From contig JABDFR010000026.1 of NCBI GenBank assembly GCA_013286465.1, positions 1 to 39,676 on the forward strand: 39,676 nt of DNA, read 5' to 3'. The translations under genes were made by a program, and so were the position numbers. The notes under the pieces are model-generated. The model did no database searches. It was not told where the DNA came from and worked only from the letters and a program-made list of their open reading frames with translations. Origin of the DNA: Acidobacteriota bacterium (GTDB lineage: Bacteria > Acidobacteriota > Terriglobia > Acidiferrales > UBA7541). Each line of letters starts with the position of its first letter. Position 1 is the first letter of the stretch. Shown here in pieces: positions 12,680 through 22,058 of the stretch.

Positions 12680-15334
12680 ATGCCGGATGACAGGCCCAGA
12701 ATCTCCGATCGCATCTTCCGCATGGCTCTAGCCGTGCTGCCTTCCGATTTTCGCGGCAATTACGCGAACGAGATGCACCGAGTGTTCCGCGAGCAGCAGC
12801 GCGAAGCCGGTGAAAGAGATGGCTTCGCCGGATTGATAAAACTTTGGTGGGAGACACTAACCGGATTGCTGACCACCGGCCCCCGCGAACATTGGGAAAT
12901 CCTAAAGCAGGACGTTTTCTACGCGCTACGAATGATGCGCAAGAACTTCGGATTCACGATCGTCGCTGTGCTCACGCTCGCTCTTGGCATCGGAGCAAAC
13001 ACCGCAATTTTCAGCGTGGTGAACGCGGTTCTGCTCAGCCCGCTGCCGTATCCGAAAGGCAGGGAGCTGGTCATCCTGAGGCAACAAGCGCAAAAGCAGG
13101 GAGTGGACAATCTCGCGTTCTCGGTGAAGGAAATCGAGGACTATCGCGCACAGAATGGAACTTTCTCTGGCGTAGCGGAATACCACTCGATGACCTTCAC
13201 GCTGCTCGGGCGCGACGAGCCGCTGCGCGTGCAGACCGGGGTGGTTTCTGCGAATTATTTCGACCTCTTCGGTATCAAGCCGATCCAAGGCCGCACGTTC
13301 CGCGAAGACGATGACAAACTCGGAGCACCCGCCGTTCTGCTCGTGAGTTACGAGTTCTGGAAAAATAGTCTGGACGGCGATCCCAACATCGTCGGCAAAA
13401 CTTTCCGCATGAACGACCGTGTCCACACAGTAGTCGGCGTGCTTCCGCCCGTGCCGCAATACCCGGTTGAAAATGACGTCTACATGCCGACGGTGGCGTG
13501 CCCCTTCCGCGGATCGAAAGCGATGATGGAAGGCCGCGATCACCGCATGATGAATGTTTTTGCGCGCATGAAAGACAGCGTGAAGCTGGGCGCCGCAGGC
13601 GCCGACGTCGAAACCATCGCCGGCCGCCTGATGCAGGACTATCCCAAGTTTTATCCCGCATCGATGGGCTATCGAACGATCACGGTTCCCTTAAAGGGCG
13701 AGTTAATAAAAGACGCGCGCCCGACGCTGCTGATTTTGCTCGGCGCGACGGGATTCGTATTGCTGATCGCCTGCGCCAATGTCGCCAATCTGACGCTGGC
13801 GCGCATGACGCAGAGGGAACGCGAACTGGCGGTGCGTTCCGCGCTCGGAGCGGGCCGCAGCCGCCTGCTGCGGCAACTGCTTACCGAAAGCGTGCTCATC
13901 GCGGCGCTGGGAGCAGGACTGGGTTTGCTTTTCGCGTCCGGCGGAATGGATTTGTTGCAGGGATTCGCCGCGCGATTCACGCCGCGCGCCCGGGAAATTC
14001 GGATTGATTACGTGGTGCTGCTTTTCACGTTCATAGTCGCCGCAGGCACCAGCATAGTATTCGGATCGCTCGCGGCTTTTCTTTCGCGCGAGAGCCTCGC
14101 GGCGGGGTTGAAAGAAGGGACCGGTGGCGCCTCGGCCAGCCGCCGGCGCCATCGAGTGCGCAGCCTGCTGATCGTCTCGCAAATCGCGCTCTCGTTTCTG
14201 TTGCTCACCGGCGCCGGTCTCATGCTTCGGAGCTTCGTGAAATTGCAGCGCGTCGATCCAGGATTCGTGCCGCAGCACATTCTGGCGATGAAGGTGTCGC
14301 CAAACTTCACGAAGTATACGAAAAACGATCAATACCGCGCGCTCAGCAACCGCATGCTGGAAAGTGCGAAGATGCGGCCCGGAGTAATGTCCGTGGCCAT
14401 CTCATCGAGTTTTCCGTTCGATCCGGATTCTGTGGTCTTCGGGCTGGGCATCAATCCGTACTTGATCGAGGGGCGTCCGCTGAAAGATGGGGAAGCGCAG
14501 CCAACTTCAGCGGCCCGAGTCGCCAGCGCCGATTATTTCAAACTGCTGGGAATTCCAATTCTCGAAGGCCGCAGCTTTACCGAAGCCGACACCAAAGACG
14601 CGCAGCAAGTCGCCATCGTGAATCAGGCACTGGTGCGGCATCACTGGGCTGGCGAGGATCCGATTGGCCACCGGATTTCATTCGACGATGGAAAAACCTG
14701 GCAAACGATCGTCGGCGTCGTCGGCGACACGAAAGAATTGGCGCTGAACCAACCGGCCGACGAACAGGTCTATGTGCCCGTCGACCAATATCCGCAGATC
14801 GGCAGTTTGCTGGTGCGCACGATGGGCGATCCGATGAGCGTGGCGCGCGATATCCGACAGAGCGTCTACGACGTCGATCCCGACACTGCCCTGACGCATA
14901 TGCAAAGTCTCGAGGCGGCGCGCAGCGCGACGCTTACATCGCCGCGCTTGACCACCGATCTGCTCGCTGTGTTCGCAGGACTAGCGTTGGTGATGGCCGC
15001 GACGGGCATCGGCGGAATCATGGCGCTGACGGTGAGCCAGCGCCTTCGCGAAATCGGCATTCGCATGGCCATGGGCGCAAAGCCTCGCGATATTTTGCGC
15101 ATGGTGCTGCGACAGGGGCTCGGACTTGGTTTGACTGGAATTGTAGTGGGGCTGCTCGCGGCAATCGGACTTACGCGGCTGCTGCAAACTTTGCTATTCG
15201 AAATTTCGCCAACCGATCCAATTACGCTTGGCGCTGTGGGATTGGTGCTTGTGTCCGCGGCGGTGATCTCGTGTCTCATTCCCGCTCGCCGCGCGGCGAA
15301 AACCGATCCGCTCGCAGCTTTGCGATTCGAATGA
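12680..15334 (+). CDS. ADOP-type ABC transporter permease (MacB/FtsX-like)
   Basis: An 884-residue permease; ATG 12680 follows GGAG by six bases. The first 80 residues form a soluble extension typical of acidobacterial duplicated orphan permeases. A MacB-like unit then follows: a helix near 92-115 (GFTIVAVLTLALGIGANTAI), a large periplasmic core domain, and three helices including LIACANVANLTLARMTQRERELAVRSALGA. The same architecture then repeats in the second half, ending with RLREIGIRMAMGAKPRDILRM and a C-terminal helix. No ATPase gene lies beside it, as usual for these orphan permeases. Substrate unknown; related proteins handle macrolide or lipoprotein export, or act in signalling. Confidence 0.92.
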   Translation: MPDDRPRISDRIFRMALAVLPSDFRGNYANEMHRVFREQQREAGERDGFAGLIKLWWETLTGLLTTGPREHWEILKQDVFYALRMMRKNFGFTIVAVLTLALGIGANTAIFSVVNAVLLSPLPYPKGRELVILRQQAQKQGVDNLAFSVKEIEDYRAQNGTFSGVAEYHSMTFTLLGRDEPLRVQTGVVSANYFDLFGIKPIQGRTFREDDDKLGAPAVLLVSYEFWKNSLDGDPNIVGKTFRMNDRVHTVVGVLPPVPQYPVENDVYMPTVACPFRGSKAMMEGRDHRMMNVFARMKDSVKLGAAGADVETIAGRLMQDYPKFYPASMGYRTITVPLKGELIKDARPTLLILLGATGFVLLIACANVANLTLARMTQRERELAVRSALGAGRSRLLRQLLTESVLIAALGAGLGLLFASGGMDLLQGFAARFTPRAREIRIDYVVLLFTFIVAAGTSIVFGSLAAFLSRESLAAGLKEGTGGASASRRRHRVRSLLIVSQIALSFLLLTGAGLMLRSFVKLQRVDPGFVPQHILAMKVSPNFTKYTKNDQYRALSNRMLESAKMRPGVMSVAISSSFPFDPDSVVFGLGINPYLIEGRPLKDGEAQPTSAARVASADYFKLLGIPILEGRSFTEADTKDAQQVAIVNQALVRHHWAGEDPIGHRISFDDGKTWQTIVGVVGDTKELALNQPADEQVYVPVDQYPQIGSLLVRTMGDPMSVARDIRQSVYDVDPDTALTHMQSLEAARSATLTSPRLTTDLLAVFAGLALVMAATGIGGIMALTVSQRLREIGIRMAMGAKPRDILRMVLRQGLGLGLTGIVVGLLAAIGLTRLLQTLLFEISPTDPITLGAVGLVLVSAAVISCLIPARRAAKTDPLAALRFE

Positions 15335-15374
15335 AGCAGCCGCAAAGGACATCGCGGCCAAAGGAAGTGAAAGC

Positions 15375-16307
15375 ATGAAAAATAAATCGGGGTTCACGAA
15401 CGCTGCTCTAATGGCCTGCGCATGCGCGTTGTTTCTCGCGCCCGCGATAAGCGCGCAAACGGGTGAAACAAAGACCGGCGGCGAATATTTCGTAACGACC
15501 CAATGGGTTGCGGATCATCTCAAGGATTCCTCGCTGGTACTACTCGCCGTGGGAGAAAAAAGCGACTATGACCACGGGCACATCCCCGGCGCGCGCTATC
15601 TGGACTATGAAAAGATCTCGACTCCGCACGGGAGCGGACTGATGCTCGAGATTCCGCCCGTCGAGCAGCTCGTGAAAGTATTCGAAGACGTCGGGGTGGG
15701 CGACTCATCGCACGTCGTCGTATATTTCAACAGCGAATGGATCACGCCAACCGCGCGCGTTTACCTGACGCTCGACTATCTCGGGCTTCGCGGCCGCGTT
15801 TCGTATCTCGACGGAGGGATGCAGGCGTGGCGCAAAGAAGGACGGCCGGTTTCCAGCGAAGAGCCGAAGTTTGCGAAAGGTAAGCTGACGGCGCATCCAC
15901 GAAGCGACGTGATCGCCAAGATCGATACGGTGCAACAGGATTTGCACAAGCCGGGCGTCGCCATCGTCGATGTTCGCGAGGCGAAATGCTACGGGCCCCC
16001 GTCAGGCTGCTATGGCCAGCGCGAGGGACACATCCCGGGTGCACTGAACATCCCGTTTGAAGTATTGGTCGGCGACGATTACAAGCTCAAAAGCTCTGAC
16101 GAGCTGCGAAAAATCTTTCAAGCCGCCGGCGTAAAACCGGGAGACGAAATCATCGCCTACTGCCACATCGGCCAAAGAGCCAGCCTGGTCTACATAGTCT
16201 CGCGATTCCTCGGCCATGACGCGCGTCTTTACGATGGCTCGTTCGAAGAATGGGGCAGCCGCAGCGATCTACCGCTCGAAAAATCCACGGCAGCGGGAAA
16301 TCAGTAA
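15375..16307 (+). CDS. Secreted double-rhodanese sulfurtransferase
   Basis: A 310-residue protein, ATG 15375 after AAGGAAG. Residues 1-28 are a signal peptide, so it works in the periplasm. Two rhodanese domains follow. The N-terminal one (about 40-160) has Asn119 in the loop YFNSEW where an active domain would have Cys, so it is structural. The C-terminal one (about 185-300) has the active loop AYCHIGQRAS with Cys263. This is the usual arrangement of thiosulfate/3-mercaptopyruvate sulfurtransferases. It starts 41 bases after the ADOP gene and may share its transcript, although the functions have no obvious tie. Confidence 0.88.
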   Translation: MKNKSGFTNAALMACACALFLAPAISAQTGETKTGGEYFVTTQWVADHLKDSSLVLLAVGEKSDYDHGHIPGARYLDYEKISTPHGSGLMLEIPPVEQLVKVFEDVGVGDSSHVVVYFNSEWITPTARVYLTLDYLGLRGRVSYLDGGMQAWRKEGRPVSSEEPKFAKGKLTAHPRSDVIAKIDTVQQDLHKPGVAIVDVREAKCYGPPSGCYGQREGHIPGALNIPFEVLVGDDYKLKSSDELRKIFQAAGVKPGDEIIAYCHIGQRASLVYIVSRFLGHDARLYDGSFEEWGSRSDLPLEKSTAAGNQ

Positions 16308-16315
16308 TCGGCAAA

Positions 16316-16488
16316 GTAGCGGGCCGTCTCTGCCGGCATCCGACGTCCAGAAGCGACGCGACATCTCGAAAATTTGGACGGCGCAAGGTTGCGACCAAGT
16401 CCCTTCCGCGGCGAGGCGAGACCGCGCGGGTCTTGAGCTCTTGGCAAGATTTGTAGTCGTAAGATGCCGGCAGAGACGCCGGCGCTAC
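16316..16488. repeat. Inverted pair of GTAG REP-like elements (BIME-like), family A
   Basis: The left arm at 16316-16340 (GTAGCGGGCCGTCTC then TGCCGGCATC) and the right arm at 16450-16488, read on the minus strand, share GTAGCG and GTCTCTGCCGGCATC. They enclose 109 bases with no gene. The right arm continues with TTACGACTACAAA, which links it to 5464-5503. GCCGGC pairs with GCCGGC around GTCTCT within the right arm. It occupies most of the gap between the rhodanese and MATE genes. Confidence 0.8.
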
Positions 16489-16575
16489 TTGGGCCGCCGG
16501 TAATTCTCCGCGCGAATCTTCCTCATGTTACGATTCTTTGCTCGTATTTAGTCCCGCCCTTGCAGGAGCTTCTGG

Positions 16576-17925
16576 GTGAATTTTCTTCGCGAAGAACTGC
16601 GGCCAATGCTGCGGCTCGCCGGACCAATCGTGCTCGCCGAGCTCGGCTGGATGGGGATGCCCATCGTCGACACGATGATGGTCGGGCGGCTGCCCTACAG
16701 CGCCGACGCGATCGGCGCGGTCAGTCTGGGCAGCATTTTGTTTTATGCGATCGGAATTTTCGGCACGGGCTTAATGCTCGGACTCGATACTCTCGTGTCG
16801 CACGCCTTCGGTGCCGGCGACGTCGCGGACTGCCATCATTCACTGATCAACAGCATTTATCTGAGTATCGTCGCGACGCCCTTGCTGATGGGCCTGGTGT
16901 GGTGGTTCAGCGTTTATCTGCATCGCTTCGGCGTCGCGCCCGATGTGCTGCAGTATGCGGTTCCCTATCTGCTCGCATTGAATTGGAGCATGTTCCCGCT
17001 GTTTCTCTACTTCGCACTGCGCCGCTATTTGCAGGGCATGAATCGCGTGGCGCCGGTAATGTTCGCGCTGATCAGCGCGAACGTGGTGAATTTGATCGGT
17101 AACTGGGCGCTGATTTACGGGCACCTCGGATTTCGCGCCATGGGGCCGGTCGGCTCCGGCTGGGCCACGTGCGTTTCGCGAATCTACATGTCGGCGGTGC
17201 TGCTGATATCGATTTATTTTTACGAGCGCCGCTATCGAACTGGCTTGCACGCCGTCGAATTGCGACCGGATTTCGCGCGCGTCTGGCGGCTGGTGAAACT
17301 GGGAGTTCCGGCAGCAGCGCAAATGACGGTGGAGGTTGGGGTTTTCGCGGTGGCGACATCGCTGATCGGACGGCTCGGCGCCGTGCCACTCGCGGGACAT
17401 CAAATTGCGTTGAACACCGTCAGCATTACCTACATGGTGCCACTCGGAATTTCTTCGGCAGCGGCGGTGCGCGTGGGACAAGCGCTTGGGCGAAGAGATC
17501 CGGCGGGGGCGAGGCATGCGGGATGGACCGGCGTTGTGCTCGGCGCGAGTTTCATGGGATGCATGGCGGTGGTGTTCTGGACCGTGCCGCGATTCATCGC
17601 GCGAATATTCACGCCCGATCTCGGGATTATCGCGACGGCATCGAGCCTGCTTTTCATCGCGGCGTTCTTCCAACTGTTCGACGGGATTCAGAGCACGATA
17701 ACCGGCGCGCTGCGCGGCACCGGCGATACACGCACGCCGTTTCTTTGCCACCTCGTCGCTTACTGGGCAGTTGGCCTGCCGTTGGGCTATCACTTGTGCT
17801 TTGCGGTTGGATGGGGCGCAGCAGGGTTGTGGATTGGCTTGAGCGTCGCACTGATAATGATTGGGATTGCGCTGCTATTTTTCTGGCGCAGGAAAGTGCA
17901 ATCGTTTTCGTCGATGTTTGCTTAA
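16576..17925 (+). CDS. MATE-family multidrug/Na+ or H+ antiporter
   Basis: A 449-residue membrane protein with about twelve helices in two bundles of six. GTG 16576 follows AGGAG by seven bases. The start (LAGPIVLAELGWMGMPIVDTMMVGRL) is the classical MATE N-terminus, and the second half opens near residue 235 with the similar VKLGVPAAAQMTVEVGVFAVATSLIG. MATE exporters remove cationic drugs or metabolites in exchange for Na+ or H+. It ends 65 bases before guanine deaminase on the same strand, so it could precede the purine genes on one message, but MATE proteins are not a standard part of such operons and the link is only positional. Confidence 0.93.
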   Translation: MNFLREELRPMLRLAGPIVLAELGWMGMPIVDTMMVGRLPYSADAIGAVSLGSILFYAIGIFGTGLMLGLDTLVSHAFGAGDVADCHHSLINSIYLSIVATPLLMGLVWWFSVYLHRFGVAPDVLQYAVPYLLALNWSMFPLFLYFALRRYLQGMNRVAPVMFALISANVVNLIGNWALIYGHLGFRAMGPVGSGWATCVSRIYMSAVLLISIYFYERRYRTGLHAVELRPDFARVWRLVKLGVPAAAQMTVEVGVFAVATSLIGRLGAVPLAGHQIALNTVSITYMVPLGISSAAAVRVGQALGRRDPAGARHAGWTGVVLGASFMGCMAVVFWTVPRFIARIFTPDLGIIATASSLLFIAAFFQLFDGIQSTITGALRGTGDTRTPFLCHLVAYWAVGLPLGYHLCFAVGWGAAGLWIGLSVALIMIGIALLFFWRRKVQSFSSMFA

Positions 17926-17990
17926 GCTACAATCATCGCCGGATGAACTTTCGTGCCGGTGACCGCGCTGGAATCGCGAGGCCATAGCGA

Positions 17991-18470
17991 ATGCCCGAAA
18001 ATGCAGATTCGCGCTGCATGGAACGCGCCATTGAACTTTCGCTCGAGAATGTTCGCGCGGGCCGCGGCGGACCATTCGCAGCGGTGGTGGCGAAGAACGG
18101 CGAAATTATTGCCGAAGCCGCGAATTGCGTTACGGCTACGAACGATCCCACGGCTCATGCCGAAATCGTCGCGATTCGCGAAGCTTGCCATAAACTCGGA
18201 TACTTTGAACTTACTGGTTGCGATCTCTATACCAGTTGCGAACCTTGCCCGATGTGCCTCGGGGCGATTTACTGGGCGAGGCCGGCGCGAGTTTTCTACG
18301 CCAACACCGCGGCCGACGCAGCGGCCATCGGCTTCGATGATGCATTCATTTATTCCGAGATCAAGCGCCCGCTCGCCGATCGAACAATTCCGATGATCCC
18401 GCTCCTGCGCGAAAAAGCGCTGGCCGCATTTCGCGAGTGGCAGGCGAAGACGGACAAGGCACCCTACTGA
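17991..18470 (+). CDS. guaD: Guanine deaminase (cytidine-deaminase fold)
   Basis: A 159-residue zinc hydrolase that deaminates guanine to xanthine. The zinc site is complete: His56 with catalytic Glu58 in NDPTAHAEI, and Cys83 and Cys86 in SCEPCPMC. The downstream GAIYWARP and the GFDDAFIYSEI segment are the features by which I recognise the Bacillus subtilis GuaD type rather than the tRNA adenosine deaminase TadA. The length also matches GuaD. It begins the purine operon: only nine bases separate it from the xanthine dehydrogenase gene, whose substrate is this enzyme's product. The AATGCCCGAAAATG region leaves no strong ribosome site visible. Confidence 0.92.
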   Translation: MPENADSRCMERAIELSLENVRAGRGGPFAAVVAKNGEIIAEAANCVTATNDPTAHAEIVAIREACHKLGYFELTGCDLYTSCEPCPMCLGAIYWARPARVFYANTAADAAAIGFDDAFIYSEIKRPLADRTIPMIPLLREKALAAFREWQAKTDKAPY

Positions 18471-18479
18471 GGCCTCGCG

Positions 18480-20720
18480 ATGACAAATCCCAGCATCGGC
18501 CGCTCGATTCCCCGCAAAGAAGGCCGCGAGAAAGTGACCGGGCGCGCGCGCTACGTGGACGACATGACGCTGCCGGGGATGCTTTTTGGCGCGACGGTGC
18601 GCAGCCCGATTGCTCGCGGGCGATTGCGCGGAATTCGCTTTGGCGAAGGGCTCCCCTGGAATGAGCTAACGACCGTCACCGCGAAAGACATCCCCGGCAA
18701 GAATTCCATCGTGCTGCTCGAAGACGATCAGCCCTGCCTGGCCGCCGAGCTCGTGAACCACGCTGAAGAAGCGGTAGTCCTGCTGGCGCATCGCGACAAA
18801 TATTTGATTGAGGAAGCTCGCCGCGCCGTTCAACTCGAAATCGAACGGCTGCCCGCTATTTTTTCAATTGACGACTCGTTGGCATGCAAAGAGATTATTT
18901 GGCGCGCGGACAATGTATTCAAATCGCTGCGAGTGGATAAGGGTGATGTCGACGCGGCGTTGGCAGAGGCCGAGTTTGTTGTCGAAGGCGAATACGAAAC
19001 CGGGGCTCAGGAACAGCTATACATCGAGCCGCAGGGAATGATTGCGGAGGCCAACGGGCGCGATGGCGTGACCGTTTGGGGATCCCTGCAGTGTCCTTAT
19101 TACGTTCACAAGGCGCTGGCGGCGCTTTTTGCGTTGCCGGCTGAAAAGATTCGCGTGGTGCAGATGGAAACCGGCGGCGGTTTCGGCGGCAAGGAAGAAT
19201 ATCCGTCGATGATCGCGGCGCATGCCGCGCTGCTGGCCTGGAAATCCGGGCGGCCGGTGAAGATGATTTACGACCGCGCGGAGGACATGGCGGCGACCAC
19301 AAAACGCCACCCTTCGCGCACGCGCCACCGCACCGGCGTGACGCGCGACGGAAAAATCGTGGCGATGGACATTGATTTCACGCTTGATGGCGGCGCTTAT
19401 ATGACGCTGTCACCGGTGGTACTGTCGCGCGGAACGATTCATGCCGCCGGGCCATACGATTGCGCGAACGTGCGCATTCGCAGCCGCGCGGTGGCGACGA
19501 ATTTTCCGCCGCATGGAGCGTTTCGCGGCTTTGGCGCACCTCAGAGTGTGTTTGCGCTGGAGCGGCATCTCGATCAAGTGGCGAAGGTTGTTGGATTGGC
19601 ACCCGATGAGTTGCGGCGCCGGAATTTCGTTCGCGAGGGTCAGACTTTGGCGGTCGGCCAAGTCGTTCACGAGAAAATTGATATGAACGAATTGATGGAG
19701 CGGGCTTTCGAGTTGAGCGGCTATCGTGCGAAGCGCGAGCGTCTCGCACGCGAGAACCCCGGCAGCACGATCAAGCGCGGAATTGGTTTTGCTTCTTTTC
19801 TTCACGGTGCTGGATTCACTGGCTCGGGTGAGGATTACTTGGCGTCGGTGGCGGAAGTTGAGGCGACGAGCGAGGGCAAGATTCGCGTCTGCGCGGCCAG
19901 TACGGAAATGGGCCAGGGCACGAACACGATTTTTTCGCAGATCGCGGCGGATGCGCTTGGTCTCGAATGCTCGAGCGTTGAAGTTGTGCAGCCGGACACC
20001 GCGCACGTGCCAAACAGCGGCCCAACGGTCGCCTCGCGCACTTGCATGATCGTAGGAAAGTTGGTTGAGTCAGCGGCGCTCGGCGTGAAGCAATCGCTCC
20101 TGCAGAATGGTTTCTTGCGCGAGGAAGATGGCCACGACGCCTTCGCGGGAGCGTGCCGTCTGTACATCGAAAAATTCGGTCCGCTGCGAGCATCGAGCCG
20201 CTATTCGCCGTCGCCGGAAATTCATTGGGACGATGCGCACTATCGCGGCGACGCTTACGGCGCTTACGGGTGGGGCGTTTATGTCGCTGAAGTTTCTGTC
20301 GACACGCTCACGGGCGAAACGCGCGTGGAGGATTTTGTGGCCGCGCAAGAAGTCGGCCGAGTGATCAATCCGGTACTCGCCGCCGGGCAAATTGAAGGCG
20401 GAGTCGCACAAGGAGTCGGTTTCGCGCTTTACGAGAATGTTGTCTGGCGCGACGGGCGCATGATCAACAATCAAATGACGAATTACATCATGCCCACTTC
20501 GATGGATGTGCCCCCGATTCGCGTCTACTTCGAGGAATTGCCGTACGCGCGCGGCCCGGCGGGCGCAAAAGGAATCGGCGAGTTGCCGCTCGATGGCACC
20601 GCGCCCGCGATCATCAATGCCGTCGAAAACGCTACGGGCATCGTGGTTCGCCGCGTGCCGCTTACGCCTGAAATTCTGCTGGATGCGCTCGATGCCGCGC
20701 GCGAAAAGGTCCATGCCTGA
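18480..20720 (+). CDS. xdhA: Xanthine dehydrogenase, molybdopterin-binding subunit
   Basis: A 746-residue subunit holding the molybdenum active site that hydroxylates hypoxanthine and xanthine to urate. Visible family motifs: the N-terminal GREKVTGRARYVDDM, the GGGFGGKEEYP loop (232-242) that binds the cofactor, FRGFGAPQ (348-355), MGQGTNT, and KGIGELPL with the proton-abstracting Glu701. Length is usual for three-subunit bacterial enzymes. Gene letters follow E. coli (A = Mo, B = FAD, C = Fe-S). The next gene's ATG lies inside its last codons. The specific use of xanthine rests on the surrounding urate genes; by sequence alone an aldehyde-oxidase relative cannot be excluded. Confidence 0.92.
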   Translation: MTNPSIGRSIPRKEGREKVTGRARYVDDMTLPGMLFGATVRSPIARGRLRGIRFGEGLPWNELTTVTAKDIPGKNSIVLLEDDQPCLAAELVNHAEEAVVLLAHRDKYLIEEARRAVQLEIERLPAIFSIDDSLACKEIIWRADNVFKSLRVDKGDVDAALAEAEFVVEGEYETGAQEQLYIEPQGMIAEANGRDGVTVWGSLQCPYYVHKALAALFALPAEKIRVVQMETGGGFGGKEEYPSMIAAHAALLAWKSGRPVKMIYDRAEDMAATTKRHPSRTRHRTGVTRDGKIVAMDIDFTLDGGAYMTLSPVVLSRGTIHAAGPYDCANVRIRSRAVATNFPPHGAFRGFGAPQSVFALERHLDQVAKVVGLAPDELRRRNFVREGQTLAVGQVVHEKIDMNELMERAFELSGYRAKRERLARENPGSTIKRGIGFASFLHGAGFTGSGEDYLASVAEVEATSEGKIRVCAASTEMGQGTNTIFSQIAADALGLECSSVEVVQPDTAHVPNSGPTVASRTCMIVGKLVESAALGVKQSLLQNGFLREEDGHDAFAGACRLYIEKFGPLRASSRYSPSPEIHWDDAHYRGDAYGAYGWGVYVAEVSVDTLTGETRVEDFVAAQEVGRVINPVLAAGQIEGGVAQGVGFALYENVVWRDGRMINNQMTNYIMPTSMDVPPIRVYFEELPYARGPAGAKGIGELPLDGTAPAIINAVENATGIVVRRVPLTPEILLDALDAAREKVHA

Positions 20721-21195
20721 AAAGGTCAGCGTTCAGTGCCGCGTAAACGGGCACGATGCGACGCTCCTCGATTTTCCAATGGCGCGTCTGCTTGACGCGC
20801 TGCGCGAGCAACTCAGCCTCACTGGGATCAAAGAAGGCTGCGGCGAAGGCGAGTGCGGCGCGTGCAGCATTGAGATGGATGGGCGTCTGGTGAACAGTTG
20901 CCTCGTGCCTGTCGCGCAAGCCGAGGGCGCGACCATTCGCACGATTGAGGGCGTCGCGGATGGCGAGCAACTGCACGAAGTACAGCAGGCGATCATCACC
21001 CACGGCGGCGCGCAATGCGGCATCTGCACTCCGGGAATGATACTCGCAGCGGTGAATCTGCTCGAGCACAATGGACGTCCGACAGAAGCGGAAGTGCGCG
21101 TCGCGCTTGCGGGAAATCTTTGCCGCTGCACCGGTTATACGAAAATCTTTGAGTCGGTGTTAGCCGCGGTAACTGTGGCAGAGGCGCGCGATTGA
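20713..21195 (+). CDS. xdhC: Xanthine dehydrogenase, [2Fe-2S] subunit
   Basis: A 160-residue electron-transfer subunit. The ATG at 20713 overlaps the Mo-subunit stop by eight bases; the open frame extends upstream inside that gene and should be ignored. The plant-ferredoxin-type cluster is bound by Cys43, Cys48, Cys51 and Cys63 (KEGCGEGECGACS), and the second cluster by Cys102, Cys105, Cys137 and Cys139 (QCGICTPGM, NLCRCTGY). It passes electrons from molybdenum to the FAD subunit. The order Mo, Fe-S, FAD differs from the E. coli order. Here xdhC means the Fe-S subunit, not the XdhC cofactor chaperone. Confidence 0.93.
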   Translation: MPEKVSVQCRVNGHDATLLDFPMARLLDALREQLSLTGIKEGCGEGECGACSIEMDGRLVNSCLVPVAQAEGATIRTIEGVADGEQLHEVQQAIITHGGAQCGICTPGMILAAVNLLEHNGRPTEAEVRVALAGNLCRCTGYTKIFESVLAAVTVAEARD

Positions 21196-22058
21196 GATCT
21201 TCGGTCGCATCCTTCGATTTGCGGACGCCGCACGATCTCCCTTCGGTGCTGGAACTTCTGGCGCGGGAACCCGGTGAATGGCGGCCATTCGCTGGGGGCA
21301 CGGACCTGATGGTTTTGCTTGAAGCCGGCAAACTCGCCCATCGGCGCTATCTGAATATTTGGAATTGCCGCGAGCTTAGGAATATTTCCGCGAGCGACTC
21401 CGAAATGAAGATCGGCGCGCTTGCGACTTATACCGATGTGAAGGGGCATGCAATTCTGCAACGCGAATTCGAATTACTCTGCCGGGCCGCCGAAGAGACT
21501 GGCGGTATCGCCACGCAAAATCGCGGCACGCTTGGTGGGAATATTGCGAACGCGTCGCCCGCCGCCGATTCCCCGCCTGCGCTGCTGGTTTACGATGCTG
21601 AACTCGAATTGATTTCGGCTGGGGGGACGCGCCGAGTGTTGTACGCCGATTTTCACACCGGCTACAAAAAGATGAATCTGAGGCCCGACGAGTTGATCGC
21701 CCGGATTATTTTGCCGCGTGGCCGTGGCGGCTGGAAAACGTACTATCGCAAAGTGGGCACGCGCCGCGCTCAGGCTATTTCGAAAGTGTGTCTGGCCGCA
21801 GCGGCGAAAACGGAAAATGGCGCGATCGCAGACATTCGCATTGCACTTGGCAGCGTCGCACCGTGTGTAATGCGCGCGACAAAAACCGAGAACAGCCTCC
21901 GCGGCAAGCGCCTCGATGCCGCGGCGATCGACGATGCGCGCGCAACGCTCGCCGCCGAAATCACACCAATTGACGACATGCGTTCGACGGCGCGATACCG
22001 CTCGCGGATCGCCCAGAATTTGCTGCAAGAATTTCTGCAAAGCTGCGCCACAACATGA
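21192..22058 (+). CDS. xdhB: Xanthine dehydrogenase, FAD-binding subunit
   Basis: A 288-residue subunit with the FAD-binding PCMH-type fold: FAGGTDLMVLLEAG binds the cofactor near residues 33-46, and TLGGNIANASPAADSPPAL follows near 113-131. The C-terminal third is the CO-dehydrogenase flavoprotein-type domain. The start is TTG at 21192, overlapping the previous stop by TTGA; a TTG inside such an overlap suggests translation by re-initiation. The usual flavin-proximal cluster and Mo partners are encoded directly upstream. Confidence 0.92.
   Translation: MRSSVASFDLRTPHDLPSVLELLAREPGEWRPFAGGTDLMVLLEAGKLAHRRYLNIWNCRELRNISASDSEMKIGALATYTDVKGHAILQREFELLCRAAEETGGIATQNRGTLGGNIANASPAADSPPALLVYDAELELISAGGTRRVLYADFHTGYKKMNLRPDELIARIILPRGRGGWKTYYRKVGTRRAQAISKVCLAAAAKTENGAIADIRIALGSVAPCVMRATKTENSLRGKRLDAAAIDDARATLAAEITPIDDMRSTARYRSRIAQNLLQEFLQSCATT

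Noticed and set aside
16840..17793. 317-codon minus-strand frame
   Set aside because: Antisense shadow of the MATE gene; composition dominated by Arg, His and Gln and no recognisable domain.
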